The notes: generated by a model from the letters alone, not told the origin. Shown: positions 10,886 through 19,928, numbered from the stretch's first letter. The stretch is 64,000 nucleotides of DNA from Streptomyces sp. PTY087I2 (GCF_001687325.1 NZ_LZRD01000003.1:186001-250000), one strand, 5' to 3'. Numbers and translations are program-made.

Positions 10886-11022
10886 CTACTGGAGCGGGAG
10901 GTGGTGGACGAGGGAGTGCGAGCCGTGGTGCGGACCGCCCGGGGCGAGTCGGTCGCGGTGGCGGCGGAGCGGCTGTTGGTGGCGGTCGGCCGGGAGCCGG
11001 TGACGGACGGGCGCGGACTGCA
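10853..11022 (+). pseudogene. Fragment of a pyridine nucleotide-disulfide oxidoreductase
   Basis: In frame from about 10853 the translation reads LLEREVVDEGVRAVVRTARG, then ERLLVAVGREPVTDGRGL. The LLVAVGREPxTDGxGL motif is the central FAD-binding signature of flavoprotein disulfide reductases (mercuric reductase, lipoamide dehydrogenase group). The redox-active cysteines, N-terminal FAD site and dimerisation domain are absent and the frame then runs into unrelated low-complexity sequence, so this is an internal fragment only. Confidence 0.55.
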
Positions 11023-11126
11023 CCAGCAGCACCGAACCGGGGCCGGGGCTGCGTCCTGGCGTCCTGAGCTCTCCGGCCCGGCGCGGGCTCAGGCGGGCGG
11101 CCGGGACCTTGCGGCGGACGCCGGGC
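10886..11126. other. Non-coding remainder of the scar region
   Basis: Apart from the oxidoreductase fragment, sequence up to the end of the FHA gene shows no recognisable gene. It holds repeated GGGCTCAGGCGGG-like G-rich motifs (around 11086-11140) that blend into the Pro/Ala-rich C-terminal codons of the FHA-protein gene. Confidence 0.4.
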
Positions 11127-11822
11127 TCAGGCAGGCGGGGAGGCCGGGCCCTGCGGCGGGAGGCCGGGAGCCTGCGGCGGGAGCTGGGGCGGCGCCGCGG
11201 CGGACGGCCCGGGTGCGTGCGGCGGCAGTTCGGGCAGGCGGTCCTGCGGCCGGGGCGTCGGCGCCGGGAGGCGGTCCGGGGCGGTGAGGCGGAAGCTCAT
11301 CCGGCCGAAGCTCACCTGGTCGCCGTCGCGCACCGGGATGGAGCCGACGAGCCGCTGGCCGTTGACGCAGGTGCCGTTGGTGGAGCCGAGGTCGCGCAGC
11401 ACCCAGCGGCCGCTGTGCGCGGAGAGTTCGGCGTGCAGCCGCGAGACCGTCTCGTGGTTGAGGCGCAGCCCGTTCGCCGGGTCGCGGCCGATGAGCAGCG
11501 GATACGGGCCGGGCGCGGGGAGCAGCAGCTTGGGGAGCCGCTCGGTCTGCCAAGCGCGGCGCAGCCGCCCGGGGAAGGCGGAGATCCCGCCCACCGCGCG
11601 GACCAGTCCCTTCGACCAGCGGCCGCCGTTCTCCAGGTCGGCGGTGAGGGCGGCCAGCTCCTCCGGGCGGCGGGCGACGAGGGCGAGTTCCATGCGCCGC
11701 ATGAAGGTGTCGTGCGACAGCTTGCCCTGTGCGGCACCTTCTCTGAGCACGCCGACGACACGGTCGCGCTGGGCGTCCGACAGCCGCGCGGGACTCGTGT
11801 GGAACTCGAAGGGGGATGTCAC
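11127..11822 (-). CDS. DUF1707-FHA domain protein
   Basis: 231-residue regulatory protein. Residues about 10-55 form a DUF1707 module (LSDAQRDRVVGVLREGAAQG, then ALVARRPEELAALTADL). Residues about 105-180 form a forkhead-associated domain with the phosphothreonine-binding signatures LLIGRDPANGLRL, VSRLHAEL and LGSTNGTCVNG. The tail is Pro/Ala-rich and disordered. FHA domains read out Ser/Thr phosphorylation, and the window encodes four Ser/Thr kinases, so this is a candidate phospho-reader, although not adjacent to any of them. GTG 11822 starts the conserved SPFEFHTSPARLSD region; the Shine-Dalgarno is weak. Divergent from the GNAT gene downstream. Confidence 0.88.
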   Translation of the reverse strand: MTSPFEFHTSPARLSDAQRDRVVGVLREGAAQGKLSHDTFMRRMELALVARRPEELAALTADLENGGRWSKGLVRAVGGISAFPGRLRRAWQTERLPKLLLPAPGPYPLLIGRDPANGLRLNHETVSRLHAELSAHSGRWVLRDLGSTNGTCVNGQRLVGSIPVRDGDQVSFGRMSFRLTAPDRLPAPTPRPQDRLPELPPHAPGPSAAAPPQLPPQAPGLPPQGPASPPA

Positions 11823-11974
11823 GTCGATGATTGTCGGGCCGAAGGCCCCGGAGTGTCCAGACGAGCCCGTGTTTCCTCCCGCGCTGACCTGCGCCGCTTT
11901 CTCACAGGACGGCCGCCGGGGCCCCTTGCTAGGGTCTGGCCGCTCACCCACCACGAGGAACACGAGGAGACCGT

Positions 11975-12952
11975 GTGCCCCCTGCGCCATCCCGTCTGAC
12001 GTTCCGTCCGCTGTCCGGACCCGGCGAACTCGGCCTGTTCCGCCGTCTTTCGTACGTACTCGATCATGAGCTGGCCGACGACCTCGCCGCCGGACGCCGT
12101 CTCCCGGGGTGGATGTGGGTCGCCCTGGACGGCGAGCGGGTCGTCGCCAGGGCCGCCTGGTGGACGAACGCGCCGGGCGGTGAGCCGCTGGCGCTGGACT
12201 TCTTCGACCTGGATGACGCACTGCCCGCCCCGGAGCGGATCGAGATCGGCGTCCGGCTGCTGGAGAGGGCGACGGAGGCCGTGGTTCCGGCCGGTGCGCA
12301 GCGGCCGGAGTACGGGCGGTTCGTGCCGCCGGACTGGCGCGAGGACCCGGTGGTCCGGGAGGCCGTCGGGGCCCGGATCGCGGCGGTGGAGGCGACCGGG
12401 GCGCGGCTGCTGGTGGAGCGGCTGCGGCTGGAGTGGCGGGCCGGTACGCCGGTGCCCGGGGACTCCGGCCGGCTGGTGTTCCGTCCGGTCACCGGCCGGG
12501 AGGATCTGCTGGCGCTGATGACGCCGGTGATGGAGGGGACCCTCGACGCCCACGGGCAGGAGGACCTGGCGTCCGGGCTCGACGCCCGCGCGGCGGCCGA
12601 GAAGCACTACGACGAGGAGCTGGCCGGGTACTCGACCCCGATGGCCTGGTGGCGGATCGCCGAACTGCCCACCGGTGAACCGGTCGGCTTCGTGATCCCG
12701 GCCCGCAACAACTACAACCCGATCATCGCGTACATCGGGGTACTGCCCGCCCGGCGCGGCCACGGGTACATCGACGATCTCCTCGCCGAGGGCACCCGGG
12801 TGCTGGCGGCCGAGGGCGTGGAGCGGATCCGGGCGGCGACCGACCTCGGCAACGTACCGATGGCGAAGTCCTTCGAGCGTCTCGGGTACGTCAACTTCGA
12901 GCGGGCGCTCGCCATGGTGTGGGACGCGGAGAGGGACGAGGCGCGCAGGTGA
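11975..12952 (+). CDS. GNAT-family N-acetyltransferase (double-domain)
   Basis: 325-residue acetyltransferase. The C-terminal half holds the acetyl-CoA loop AYIGVLPARRGHGYIDDLLAEG (motif A, R/QxxGxG/A) and a GNVPMAKSFERLGY motif B. The N-terminal half (RPLSGPGELGLFRRLSYVLD, then WMWVALDGERVVARAAWW) looks like a second, degenerate GNAT lobe, as in tandem-GNAT proteins. GTG 11975 has AGGAGA upstream. A paralogue with the same architecture follows 220 bases downstream; shared stretches include VVARAAWW, TLDAH and GHGY. Substrate unknown. Confidence 0.85.
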   Translation: MPPAPSRLTFRPLSGPGELGLFRRLSYVLDHELADDLAAGRRLPGWMWVALDGERVVARAAWWTNAPGGEPLALDFFDLDDALPAPERIEIGVRLLERATEAVVPAGAQRPEYGRFVPPDWREDPVVREAVGARIAAVEATGARLLVERLRLEWRAGTPVPGDSGRLVFRPVTGREDLLALMTPVMEGTLDAHGQEDLASGLDARAAAEKHYDEELAGYSTPMAWWRIAELPTGEPVGFVIPARNNYNPIIAYIGVLPARRGHGYIDDLLAEGTRVLAAEGVERIRAATDLGNVPMAKSFERLGYVNFERALAMVWDAERDEARR

Positions 12953-13047
12953 GCGCGGGGTCCCGGATACTCGGTGGACGGCGGGAGTCGGCGGAGGCTA
13001 CGGTCGGGACCGACATCCGACGCCCGTCGCGGAAGGAGGCGAGAAAC

Positions 13048-13134
13048 ATGCGGGAGAACAGCCGCACCACCGACCGCAGTACGTCACTCTCGCGCTCCCG
13101 TCCCGTCCGCCGGGCGGTGTCGGACCTCGTCTGA
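13048..13134 (+). CDS. Putative 28-residue leader or small protein
   Basis: ATG 13048 follows a strong GGAAGGAGG Shine-Dalgarno and opens a 28-codon frame (starts MRENSRTTDRSTSLSRSRPV) rich in Arg and Ser. It ends 37 bases before the second GNAT gene, which has its own GGAGGA. Good ribosome-binding context suggests translation; function could be a leader peptide or a small basic protein. No homology recognised. Confidence 0.4.
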   Translation: MRENSRTTDRSTSLSRSRPVRRAVSDLV

Positions 13135-13171
13135 CCGGGAGCGCGGCATTCCGTCCCGGAGGACACCCTTC

Positions 13172-14083
13172 ATGACCGATCCGGTCATCCGCGCGCTCAC
13201 GCCGAGCGACGCCGCACTCTTCACCACGTTCCAGGACAGCCCCTTCGTGGGCCGGGCCGCCTTCGGCCAGCACTACACCTCGACCGCCGACGGCGGCGAG
13301 TACCGCCCCGACTGGTCGTGGGTCGCCCTGCGCGACGGCAAGGTGGTCGCCAGGGCCGCCTGGTGGGGCGGGCCCGGGGACACCGAGCCCGTCGTGCTCA
13401 ACTGGTTCGACTTCGCGGACGGGGAGGCGGAGGCGGGCGCCGAACTCCTGCGCCGCGCCCCGTTCGACAAGGAGTACGAGCTGATCGCGCCCGCCGGATG
13501 GCGGGACGACCCGGCGGCGCGGGCCGCCGTCGAGGAGCGGGTCGCCGCCGCGACGGCGGCCGGCATGAAGCCGCTGGTCGAGCGCTACCGCTACCGCTGG
13601 ACCCCCGGCTGCCCGCTCCCCGAGCGGACGGGCCGGCTGACCTACCGCCCGGAGCCGGACGACGCGGTCATCCTCGATGTGCTGCGCCGGGTGCACTCGG
13701 CGACGCTGGACGCCCATGCCCGCAAGGCCATCGAGGGTCCCGGCGGTCTGGAGGCGGCGGCCCAGGAGGAGTTGGACTTCTTCCACTGGTGCCCCTCGCC
13801 ACGGGAGTGGTGGCGGCTCGCGTACACCCCGGACGGGGAGGTGGCGGGCATCCAGGTGCCCGCGCACAACCCGTCGGGGCCCTGCGTCGGTTTCATCGGG
13901 GTCGTGCCCGAGGCGCGCGGGCACGGTTACGGCTACGACCTGCTGGTGGAGTGCACGCGCTTCCTGGTCGAGCAGGGCGCCGAGTTCGTCGCGGGGGCCA
14001 CGGACCAGGGGAACGCGCCGATGGCCGCCGCGTTCGCCCGTGCCGGGTATCCGGTCATCCAGGAGTGGGTCCATCTGGCGTGA
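13172..14083 (+). CDS. GNAT-family N-acetyltransferase, paralogue of the preceding gene
   Basis: 303 residues, with the same two-lobe architecture as the gene at 11975-12952. N-terminal lobe WSWVALRDGKVVARAAWWGG; C-terminal lobe CVGFIGVVPEARGHGYGYDL (acetyl-CoA binding) and ATDQGNAPMAAAFARAGY. ATG 13172 has GGAGGA at a good spacing. Its last 29 bases overlap convergently with the 3' end of the fucosidase gene. Sequence divergence from its neighbour is large, so the duplication is old. Substrate unknown; the N-terminal degenerate GNAT may have a regulatory or binding role. Confidence 0.87.
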   Translation: MTDPVIRALTPSDAALFTTFQDSPFVGRAAFGQHYTSTADGGEYRPDWSWVALRDGKVVARAAWWGGPGDTEPVVLNWFDFADGEAEAGAELLRRAPFDKEYELIAPAGWRDDPAARAAVEERVAAATAAGMKPLVERYRYRWTPGCPLPERTGRLTYRPEPDDAVILDVLRRVHSATLDAHARKAIEGPGGLEAAAQEELDFFHWCPSPREWWRLAYTPDGEVAGIQVPAHNPSGPCVGFIGVVPEARGHGYGYDLLVECTRFLVEQGAEFVAGATDQGNAPMAAAFARAGYPVIQEWVHLA

Positions 14084-15206
14084 GGGCCCCGGCCTCCTCG
14101 GCCAGCCACTCCAGGCGGAGCCGTTGCTCGGCGGGGATCGTCGCGTCCTCGCCGCGCGGCCCCACGTTGAGCAGTACGTTCCCGCCGTCGGCCGCCGTGT
14201 CGCGGACCAGTGAGGTCAGCGCCTCGCGGCCGATGAAGGCGTCCGGACCGGAGTTGCGGTTGTAGCCGAAGCTGTGGTCGACGCCCCGGGTGATCTCGTA
14301 CGGGTCGGAGCCCTCGTAACGGGCGTACTCCGGCGTACGGAAGTCGAAGACGGGCGGTGTGCGCGGGACGAAACCCTCGCCCTGCGCCACCGTCCGGCGG
14401 TCCCACCAGTTGTACAGCGCCTTCGCGCCCGGCAGGCGCAGACCCCGCCAGTGCGGTGCGTACGGCAGCAGGCGGTCGTTGACGACGCCGTGCGGGACGG
14501 TGAAGCGGTAGAAGTCGACCAGCGAGCGGATCTCGTCGGCGGAGGCGGGCCAGGCGATATCGTTCCAGAGGATGTCGGGCCGGTAGCGGCGGATCAGCTC
14601 CCGCAGCTGCGCGTCGGCGTAGGCGGGGTAGCGGCCGCGCGGGACGGCGGAGAACATGTCGGCCGCCGTGCCGATGGGCCGGTCGTCGAAGGTCCAGTCG
14701 AGCCCGCCGGAGTAGTAGACACCGAAGCGCAGGCCCTCGGCCCGTACGGCTTCGGCGAACTCGCCGACCACGTCCCGGGTGGTGTGCCAGCCGGAGCGGT
14801 GCGGGTTCTCCGTCTCCGAGGGCCAGAGGCAGAACCCGTCGTGGTGCTTGGTGACCAGGACCGCGTAGCCGGCCCCCGCCTCGCGGAAGGAGCGGGCCCA
14901 GGCGGCCGGGTCCCAGCCGGCGAGCCCGTCCTCGAAGTCGTGGCCGAAGTCCGTGTAGGGGCGGTTCCCGTAGGTGGCGCGGTGGTGGGCGGCGACCGGG
15001 GAGCCGGGGAAGCGGAGCGCGTTCTCGTACCACTCGGCGTACGAGGTCCAGCCCAGCGGAGCGCGCCGGCCCGCCGCCGGGAGTTCGGCGGCGGGGACAC
15101 GGTGCGGGGCCCAGCCGGGGACGGAGGCGGGTGTCCAGTGAACGAAGATCCCCAGCCGGGCCCGGGACCACCATGAAGCAACGACCATGGCGGGAGTATT
15201 GATCAT
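14055..15206 (-). CDS. GH29 alpha-L-fucosidase
   Basis: 383-residue intracellular-type fucosidase (no signal peptide), hydrolysing alpha-L-fucosides. GH29 landmarks: ARLGIFVHWTPASVPGW, VLVTKHHDGFCLWPSETENP, GVYYSGGLDW and the nucleophile segment PDILWNDIAWP (Asp of WND). Near the C-terminus GNVLLNVGPRGEDATIP is the usual family ending. ATG 15206 is chosen because it overlaps the upstream GH1 stop codon as ATGA, a typical translational-coupling arrangement; an internal ATG at 15188 is the alternative. It forms an operon with the GH1 gene, suggesting joint breakdown of imported fucosylated oligosaccharides. Confidence 0.93.
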   Translation of the reverse strand: MINTPAMVVASWWSRARLGIFVHWTPASVPGWAPHRVPAAELPAAGRRAPLGWTSYAEWYENALRFPGSPVAAHHRATYGNRPYTDFGHDFEDGLAGWDPAAWARSFREAGAGYAVLVTKHHDGFCLWPSETENPHRSGWHTTRDVVGEFAEAVRAEGLRFGVYYSGGLDWTFDDRPIGTAADMFSAVPRGRYPAYADAQLRELIRRYRPDILWNDIAWPASADEIRSLVDFYRFTVPHGVVNDRLLPYAPHWRGLRLPGAKALYNWWDRRTVAQGEGFVPRTPPVFDFRTPEYARYEGSDPYEITRGVDHSFGYNRNSGPDAFIGREALTSLVRDTAADGGNVLLNVGPRGEDATIPAEQRLRLEWLAEEAGALTPDGPTPG

Positions 15207-16624
15207 TCGGACGGTGCCGCGTAAGCCCCCTCGACCGCCGGATTCCGCTTCTGGGCCACCTGGGTCTCCTGCGCGCTCTGTGTCCTCTGTGCGCGGATCA
15301 GGTCGCGGTACCAGGCGTACGAGGCCTTCGGCGTACGGGTCAGGGTCTCGTAGTCGATGTGGACCAGGCCGAACCGCTGCGAGGCCCCCTCCGTCCACTC
15401 GACGTTGTCGGTCAGCGACCAGGTGAAGTAGCCGCGTACGTCCACCCCGGCGTCCATCGCCGCGCGCAGGGCGGTGAGGTGGCTCTCCAGGTAGGCGATG
15501 CGGCGGTCGTCGGCGTGGGGTTCCTCCAGGGCGCAGCCGTTCTCCGTGATGTAGAGCGGCGGGAGGCGGTCGCCGTAGCGGGTGTGCAGCGTGGTGACGA
15601 TCTCGGTGAGGCCCTCGGGGACCACGGGCCAGCCGAAGCCGGTCTTCTCGTACCCCTCGATCTCCCGTATCCCGAAGGGGAGTTCGGCGGGCATCGTGAA
15701 GCCGGAGAAGGTCTCCAGGGCCTCCGGGCGGGGTGCGCCGACGAGGGTCGGGTTGTAGTAGTTGATCCCGTACCAGTCGAGCGGGGTGGAGATGACCTTC
15801 AGGTCGTCGGCGACCGGGCCCGGCATCAGGGCGGCGAGGTTCTCGTCCGGGTAGCGGCCGGTGAGCACGGGGTCGGCGAAGAGCCAGTTGGTGAGCGTGT
15901 CGTACAGCTCCGCGCCGAAGCGGTCCTCGTCGCTGTCGCCGGCCGTCCAGACCGGGGCGTGCGAGAAGGCGGCGCCGATGTTGTCCGCGCCCGCCGCGCG
16001 CAGGGCGCGGACGGCGAGGCCGTGGGCGAGGAGCTGGTGGTGGGCGGCGGGCAGGGCGTCGAAGAGGAGGGTGCGGCCGGGGGCGTGCTCGCCGAGCGCG
16101 TAGCCGAGGAGCGTGACCTCGGCGGGTTCGTTGATCGTGATCCACATGGGGACCCGGTCGGCGAGGCGTTCGGCGACGATGCCCGCGTACTCGGCGAAGC
16201 GGTAGGCGGTGTCCCGGTCGAGCCAGCCGCCCGCCTCCTCCAGCGGGAGCGGGGTGTCCCAGTAATAGAGCGTCGGGGCGGGGGTGATGCCGTGGGCGCA
16301 CAGCTCGTCGACGAGCCGGTCGTAGAAGTCGAGCCCGTCGGCGTTGACGGCCCCGCTGCCGCCGGGCACCACGCGGGGCCAGCTGACGGAGAACCGGAAG
16401 GCGTCGGCGCCGAGGCCGGCCAGCAGGGCGACGTCCTCGCGGTAGCGGGCGTGGAAGCCGGTGCCCCGGGTGGTGTCGGTGCCGTCCTTGATCCGGCCGG
16501 GCAGCGCGGCGAAGGCGTCCCAGCCGGAGGGGCCCTTGCCGTCCGCGTCCACCGCCCCCTCGGTCTGGAACGCGGAGGAGGACGCTCCCCAGAGGAAACC
16601 GGGCGGGAAGATCGGCAGGGTCAT
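15203..16624 (-). CDS. GH1 beta-glucosidase
   Basis: 473-residue family 1 beta-glycosidase hydrolysing terminal beta-linked glucose, galactose or fucose. Motifs: N-terminal FLWGASSSAFQTEGA, acid/base WITINEPAE, nucleophile YITENGCA, and aglycone-site GYFTWSLTDNVEW. No signal peptide, so it acts on imported sugars. ATG 16624 has GGAGG seven bases upstream. Stop overlaps the GH29 start by four bases. Many GH1 enzymes show beta-fucosidase side activity, which would fit the GH29 partner (inference). The leader shows no operator I can identify; a sugar-binding regulator gene is absent nearby. Confidence 0.95.
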   Translation of the reverse strand: MTLPIFPPGFLWGASSSAFQTEGAVDADGKGPSGWDAFAALPGRIKDGTDTTRGTGFHARYREDVALLAGLGADAFRFSVSWPRVVPGGSGAVNADGLDFYDRLVDELCAHGITPAPTLYYWDTPLPLEEAGGWLDRDTAYRFAEYAGIVAERLADRVPMWITINEPAEVTLLGYALGEHAPGRTLLFDALPAAHHQLLAHGLAVRALRAAGADNIGAAFSHAPVWTAGDSDEDRFGAELYDTLTNWLFADPVLTGRYPDENLAALMPGPVADDLKVISTPLDWYGINYYNPTLVGAPRPEALETFSGFTMPAELPFGIREIEGYEKTGFGWPVVPEGLTEIVTTLHTRYGDRLPPLYITENGCALEEPHADDRRIAYLESHLTALRAAMDAGVDVRGYFTWSLTDNVEWTEGASQRFGLVHIDYETLTRTPKASYAWYRDLIRAQRTQSAQETQVAQKRNPAVEGAYAAPSE

Positions 16625-16797
16625 CGCGGCCTCCAGCAGCCGTACGTGGGGAAATCCGTATGAGCGGGCGCCTCGCCGGGCAATGATCAGGACCAGACCT
16701 TAATCGCCGGTGGCGGGCGGCAAAAGAGCCTGTCGCGAGGATCGTGGAGCCCGTCCCCGGGCGTCCGCGCGCCCCGCCCAGGGACGAGGAGTGGTGG

Positions 16798-18558
16798 ATG
16801 CAGTTCGAGGTGTGGGCCCCCGACGCGGACTCGGTCGTGCTGGAGGCGGCGGACGTCCGGTCCCCCATGGAGCGTGACGCGGGGCGCGAGGGGTGGTGGA
16901 CGGCGGAGGCGGAGGCCTCGGACGGGGACCGGTACGGCTTCCGGGTGGACGACGGGCCCCTGCTGCCGGACCCCCGTTCGCGGCGGCAGCCGGACGGGCC
17001 CGACGGCCCGAGCGCGGTCGTGGACCAGGGGGCGTACGCCTGGCGCAACGGGTGGGCGGGGCGGCGGCTGAACCGGGCCGTGCTGTACGAGCTGCATGTG
17101 GGGACGTACACCCCGGAGGGCACGTTCGACGCGGCGGCGGCCCGGCTGGGCCATCTGGCGGAGCTCGGGGTCACCCATGTGTCGCTGATGCCCGTGTGCC
17201 CGTTCCCCGGGGTCAACGGCTGGGGGTACGAGGGCGTCTCGCTGTGGGCGGTGCACGAGCCGTACGGCGGGCCCGAGGGGCTGAAACGCTTTGTCGACAC
17301 GGCGCACGGGCTGGGGCTCGGGGTGGTCCTGGACGTCGTCCACAACCATCTGGGCCCCTCCGGCAACTATCTCCCCGCCTTCGGCCCGTACTTCACCGAC
17401 ACCCACCACACCCCGTGGGGCGCGGCGGTCAACCTGGACGCGCCGGGCTCGGACGAGGTGCGGGCGTTCCTGCTGGGCAGCGCGCTGGCCTGGCTGCGCG
17501 ACTACCGGCTCGACGGGCTGCGGCTGGACGCGGTGCACGCGCTGGCCGACACCCGGGCGCTGACGTTCCTGGAGGAGCTGTCGGCGGCGGTGGACGCGCT
17601 GGCGGTGGAGCTGGGGCGGCCGCTCGGGCTGATCGCCGAGTCCGACCTCTGCGACCCGCGCACCACCACCCCGCGCCCGGCGGGCGGCCTGGGGCTGCAC
17701 GCCCAGTGGAACGACGACTTCCACCACGCCCTGCACACCGCCCTCACCGGCGAGTCCCAGGGCTACTACGCCGACTTCGCCCGGGCCCCGCTGGCAGCGC
17801 TCGCCAAGACGGTGACGTCGGCGTTCTTCCACAACGGGACGTGGTCCAGCTTCCGGGGCCGGACGCACGGCCGCCCGGTCGACGTGTCCCGTACCCCGGC
17901 GCACCGCTTCGTCGGGTACGCGCAGACGCACGACCAGATCGGCAACCGGGCGCTGGGCGACCGGCTGGCCTCCGCCCTCTCCCCCGGTCTCCAGGCGTGC
18001 GCCGCCGCGCTCGTGCTGACCGGCCCCTTCACCCCGATGCTGTTCATGGGCGAGGAGTGGGGGGCGCGCACCCCGTGGCAGTTCTTCACCGACCACACGG
18101 ATCCGGAGCTGGCCGATGCCGTACGCAACGGCAGGCGACGGGAGTTCGGGGCGCACGGCTGGGCGGAGGAGGAGATCCCCGACCCGCAGGACCCGGCGAC
18201 CCGGGACCGGTCCTGCCTCGACTGGTCCGAGCCGGAGCGCGAACCGCACGCGCGACTGCTCACCTGGTACCGCGAACTGATCGCGCTGCGGCGGACGTTG
18301 CCCGATCTGCACGACCCCGATCTAGCGTCGGTGAAGACCGCGTTCGACGAGGACGCGCGCTGGTTCGCGTACCGCAGGGGGGATCTGCGGGTCGTGGTGA
18401 ACCTGGCCGACAAGCCCGCGGCGATCCCGCTCGGCCTCGGACGCCACCGCCGTTCCGGGGGGCGGGTGCTGGCGGCCTGGGAGCCGGTGGAGGCGCCGGG
18501 GCCGGACGGGGTGCTGCGTCTGCCGCCGGAGTCGTGCGTGGTGCTCGCGGACGACTGA
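16798..18558 (+). CDS. treZ: Malto-oligosyltrehalose trehalohydrolase TreZ
   Basis: 586-residue GH13 enzyme releasing trehalose from maltooligosyltrehalose made by TreY. N-terminal E-set domain (MQFEVWAPDADSVVLEA), then the barrel with region I DVVHNHLGP, region II DGLRLDAVHAL (nucleophile Asp), region III LIAESDL (Glu) and region IV QTHDQIGNRALGDR. The block PVCPFPGVNGWGYEGVSLWA is diagnostic of TreZ rather than a branching enzyme. ATG 16798 has GAGGAG at -8; a longer GTG start at 16744 is less likely. Same strand as glgX and treY but separated by unrelated genes, so it must have its own promoter, near 16650-16790 and divergent from the GH1 gene. Confidence 0.96.
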   Translation: MQFEVWAPDADSVVLEAADVRSPMERDAGREGWWTAEAEASDGDRYGFRVDDGPLLPDPRSRRQPDGPDGPSAVVDQGAYAWRNGWAGRRLNRAVLYELHVGTYTPEGTFDAAAARLGHLAELGVTHVSLMPVCPFPGVNGWGYEGVSLWAVHEPYGGPEGLKRFVDTAHGLGLGVVLDVVHNHLGPSGNYLPAFGPYFTDTHHTPWGAAVNLDAPGSDEVRAFLLGSALAWLRDYRLDGLRLDAVHALADTRALTFLEELSAAVDALAVELGRPLGLIAESDLCDPRTTTPRPAGGLGLHAQWNDDFHHALHTALTGESQGYYADFARAPLAALAKTVTSAFFHNGTWSSFRGRTHGRPVDVSRTPAHRFVGYAQTHDQIGNRALGDRLASALSPGLQACAAALVLTGPFTPMLFMGEEWGARTPWQFFTDHTDPELADAVRNGRRREFGAHGWAEEEIPDPQDPATRDRSCLDWSEPEREPHARLLTWYRELIALRRTLPDLHDPDLASVKTAFDEDARWFAYRRGDLRVVVNLADKPAAIPLGLGRHRRSGGRVLAAWEPVEAPGPDGVLRLPPESCVVLADD

Positions 18559-18582
18559 ACGCCCGCGGCCGCGCCCCTGCTT

Positions 18583-19730
18583 CTACTCCACGACGGCGAG
18601 TTCGCGGGCGGTGGTGTTGAGCCGCCGCCCGCCGTCCTCGGTCACCGCCACGATGTCCTCGATCCGGACGCCGAAGCGGCCCGGGAGGTAGATGCCCGGC
18701 TCCACGGAGAAGCACATGCCGGGGACGAGCTGCTGCTCCTCGCCCTCGATCATGTAGGGCGGCTCGTGGGTGGTGACGCCGATGCCGTGGCCGGTGCGGT
18801 GGATGAACCGGTCGCCGTAGCCGAACTCGGTGATCACCGCGCGGGCGGCCCGGTCGATCTCCTGGCAGGCGACGCCCGGCCGGACGGCGGCGCAGCCCGC
18901 CTGCTGGGCCTCGCGGACGATGTCGTGGACCCGCTGCTCCTCGGCGGTGGGCTCGCCGACATGGACCGTACGGGAGGTGTCGGAGCCGTAACCGTGCTTC
19001 AGGCCGCCGAAGTCGAGGACGACCATGTCGCCGCGCTCGATGGTGCGTTCGCCCGCCTCGTGGTGCGGGTTGGCCCCGTTGGGGCCGGATCCGACGACGG
19101 TGAAGTCCACCTGGGAGTGCCCGAACTCCCGCAGCAGCGCGGCGAGATCGGTGGCCACGTCGACCTCCCGGCGGCCGGAGAAGCGCACCTTGAGGATTTC
19201 CTCGTACGTGGCGGCGGCGGCGGCCCCGGCGGCGGCGAGCCGTTCCAGCTCGGCGGCGTCCTTCACCGCGCGGAGCATCGGGAGGGCTCGGTGAGCGCGG
19301 TGTAGGAGGTCCCGGGCAACTCCCTTTGGAGGCCCAGCAGATGCATGGCCCAGGCGTTGTCGCTGACCCCGAAGCGGCCCTCGGCGTCGAGCAGCGGGGC
19401 GGTGACCTCGTACGGGTCCTTGCCGTCGGTCCAGTCCCGCAGGGTCAGCGCGGGCGCCCCGGTGGCGGCGGCCGCGTCGGGCGCCTCCAGGGTCGGGACC
19501 ACCAGCACCGGGTCGTGGCCGGCCCGCAGCACGAGGAGCGTGAGGCGCTCGGTGCTCACGGGGCGGTAGCCGGTGAGGTGGACGAGGTCGGGCCCCGGCG
19601 CGACGATCACCCCGGCGAGCCCGGCCTCGGCGGCGGACTCGGCGGCCCTCGCCATCCGGGCCCGGTAGTCGTCGGCGGTGAAGGGCGGGGGCGGAGCGGA
19701 CTGCTGGGCGAAGTGGCTCGGGCTCGACAT
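18583..19730 (-). pseudogene. Xaa-Pro aminopeptidase (M24) gene with an apparent frameshift
   Basis: Cleaves N-terminal residues preceding proline, by family. The N-terminal creatinase-like domain is read in one frame from ATG 19730 (AGGAGG Shine-Dalgarno; MSSPSHFAQQ start) and the M24 catalytic domain in another. The frame switches near 19284-19289, where TALTEPSRCSAR* replaces an expected TALTEALPMLRAVKD; one missing G/C in a GGAGGGC run explains it. Metal ligands in the second part are intact: VVLDFGG and GSDTSRT (Asp pair), HRTGHGIG (His), SVEPGIY and VRIEDI (Glu pair). Either a true recent pseudogene or a sequencing error, as both halves are otherwise perfect. Would be about 381 residues if repaired. 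Confidence 0.85.
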
Positions 19731-19928
19731 CAGGGCCTCCTGGCGGTGCGACACGGCACACAGCATCCTGCCCGCCCGGCGGGGCGTATGCGACCGGCTT
19801 CCGGGGGCGTGTCAGGGCTTGGGGTGTTAGTGACCGTCTTCGGGCTTCCGGCGCTGCGCGTCTGTCGGGCCGTCAGCCTTCAGCCGCGTCGGCCTCGTCG
19901 GTCCTCGGCAGCCGTCAGCTGTCAGTCT

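Noticed and set aside
14055..17366. 1103-codon minus-strand frame fusing the fucosidase with upstream sequence
   Set aside because: The upstream part is antisense or out of frame with treZ and the GH1 gene; the real fucosidase starts at 15206 where it is coupled to GH1.
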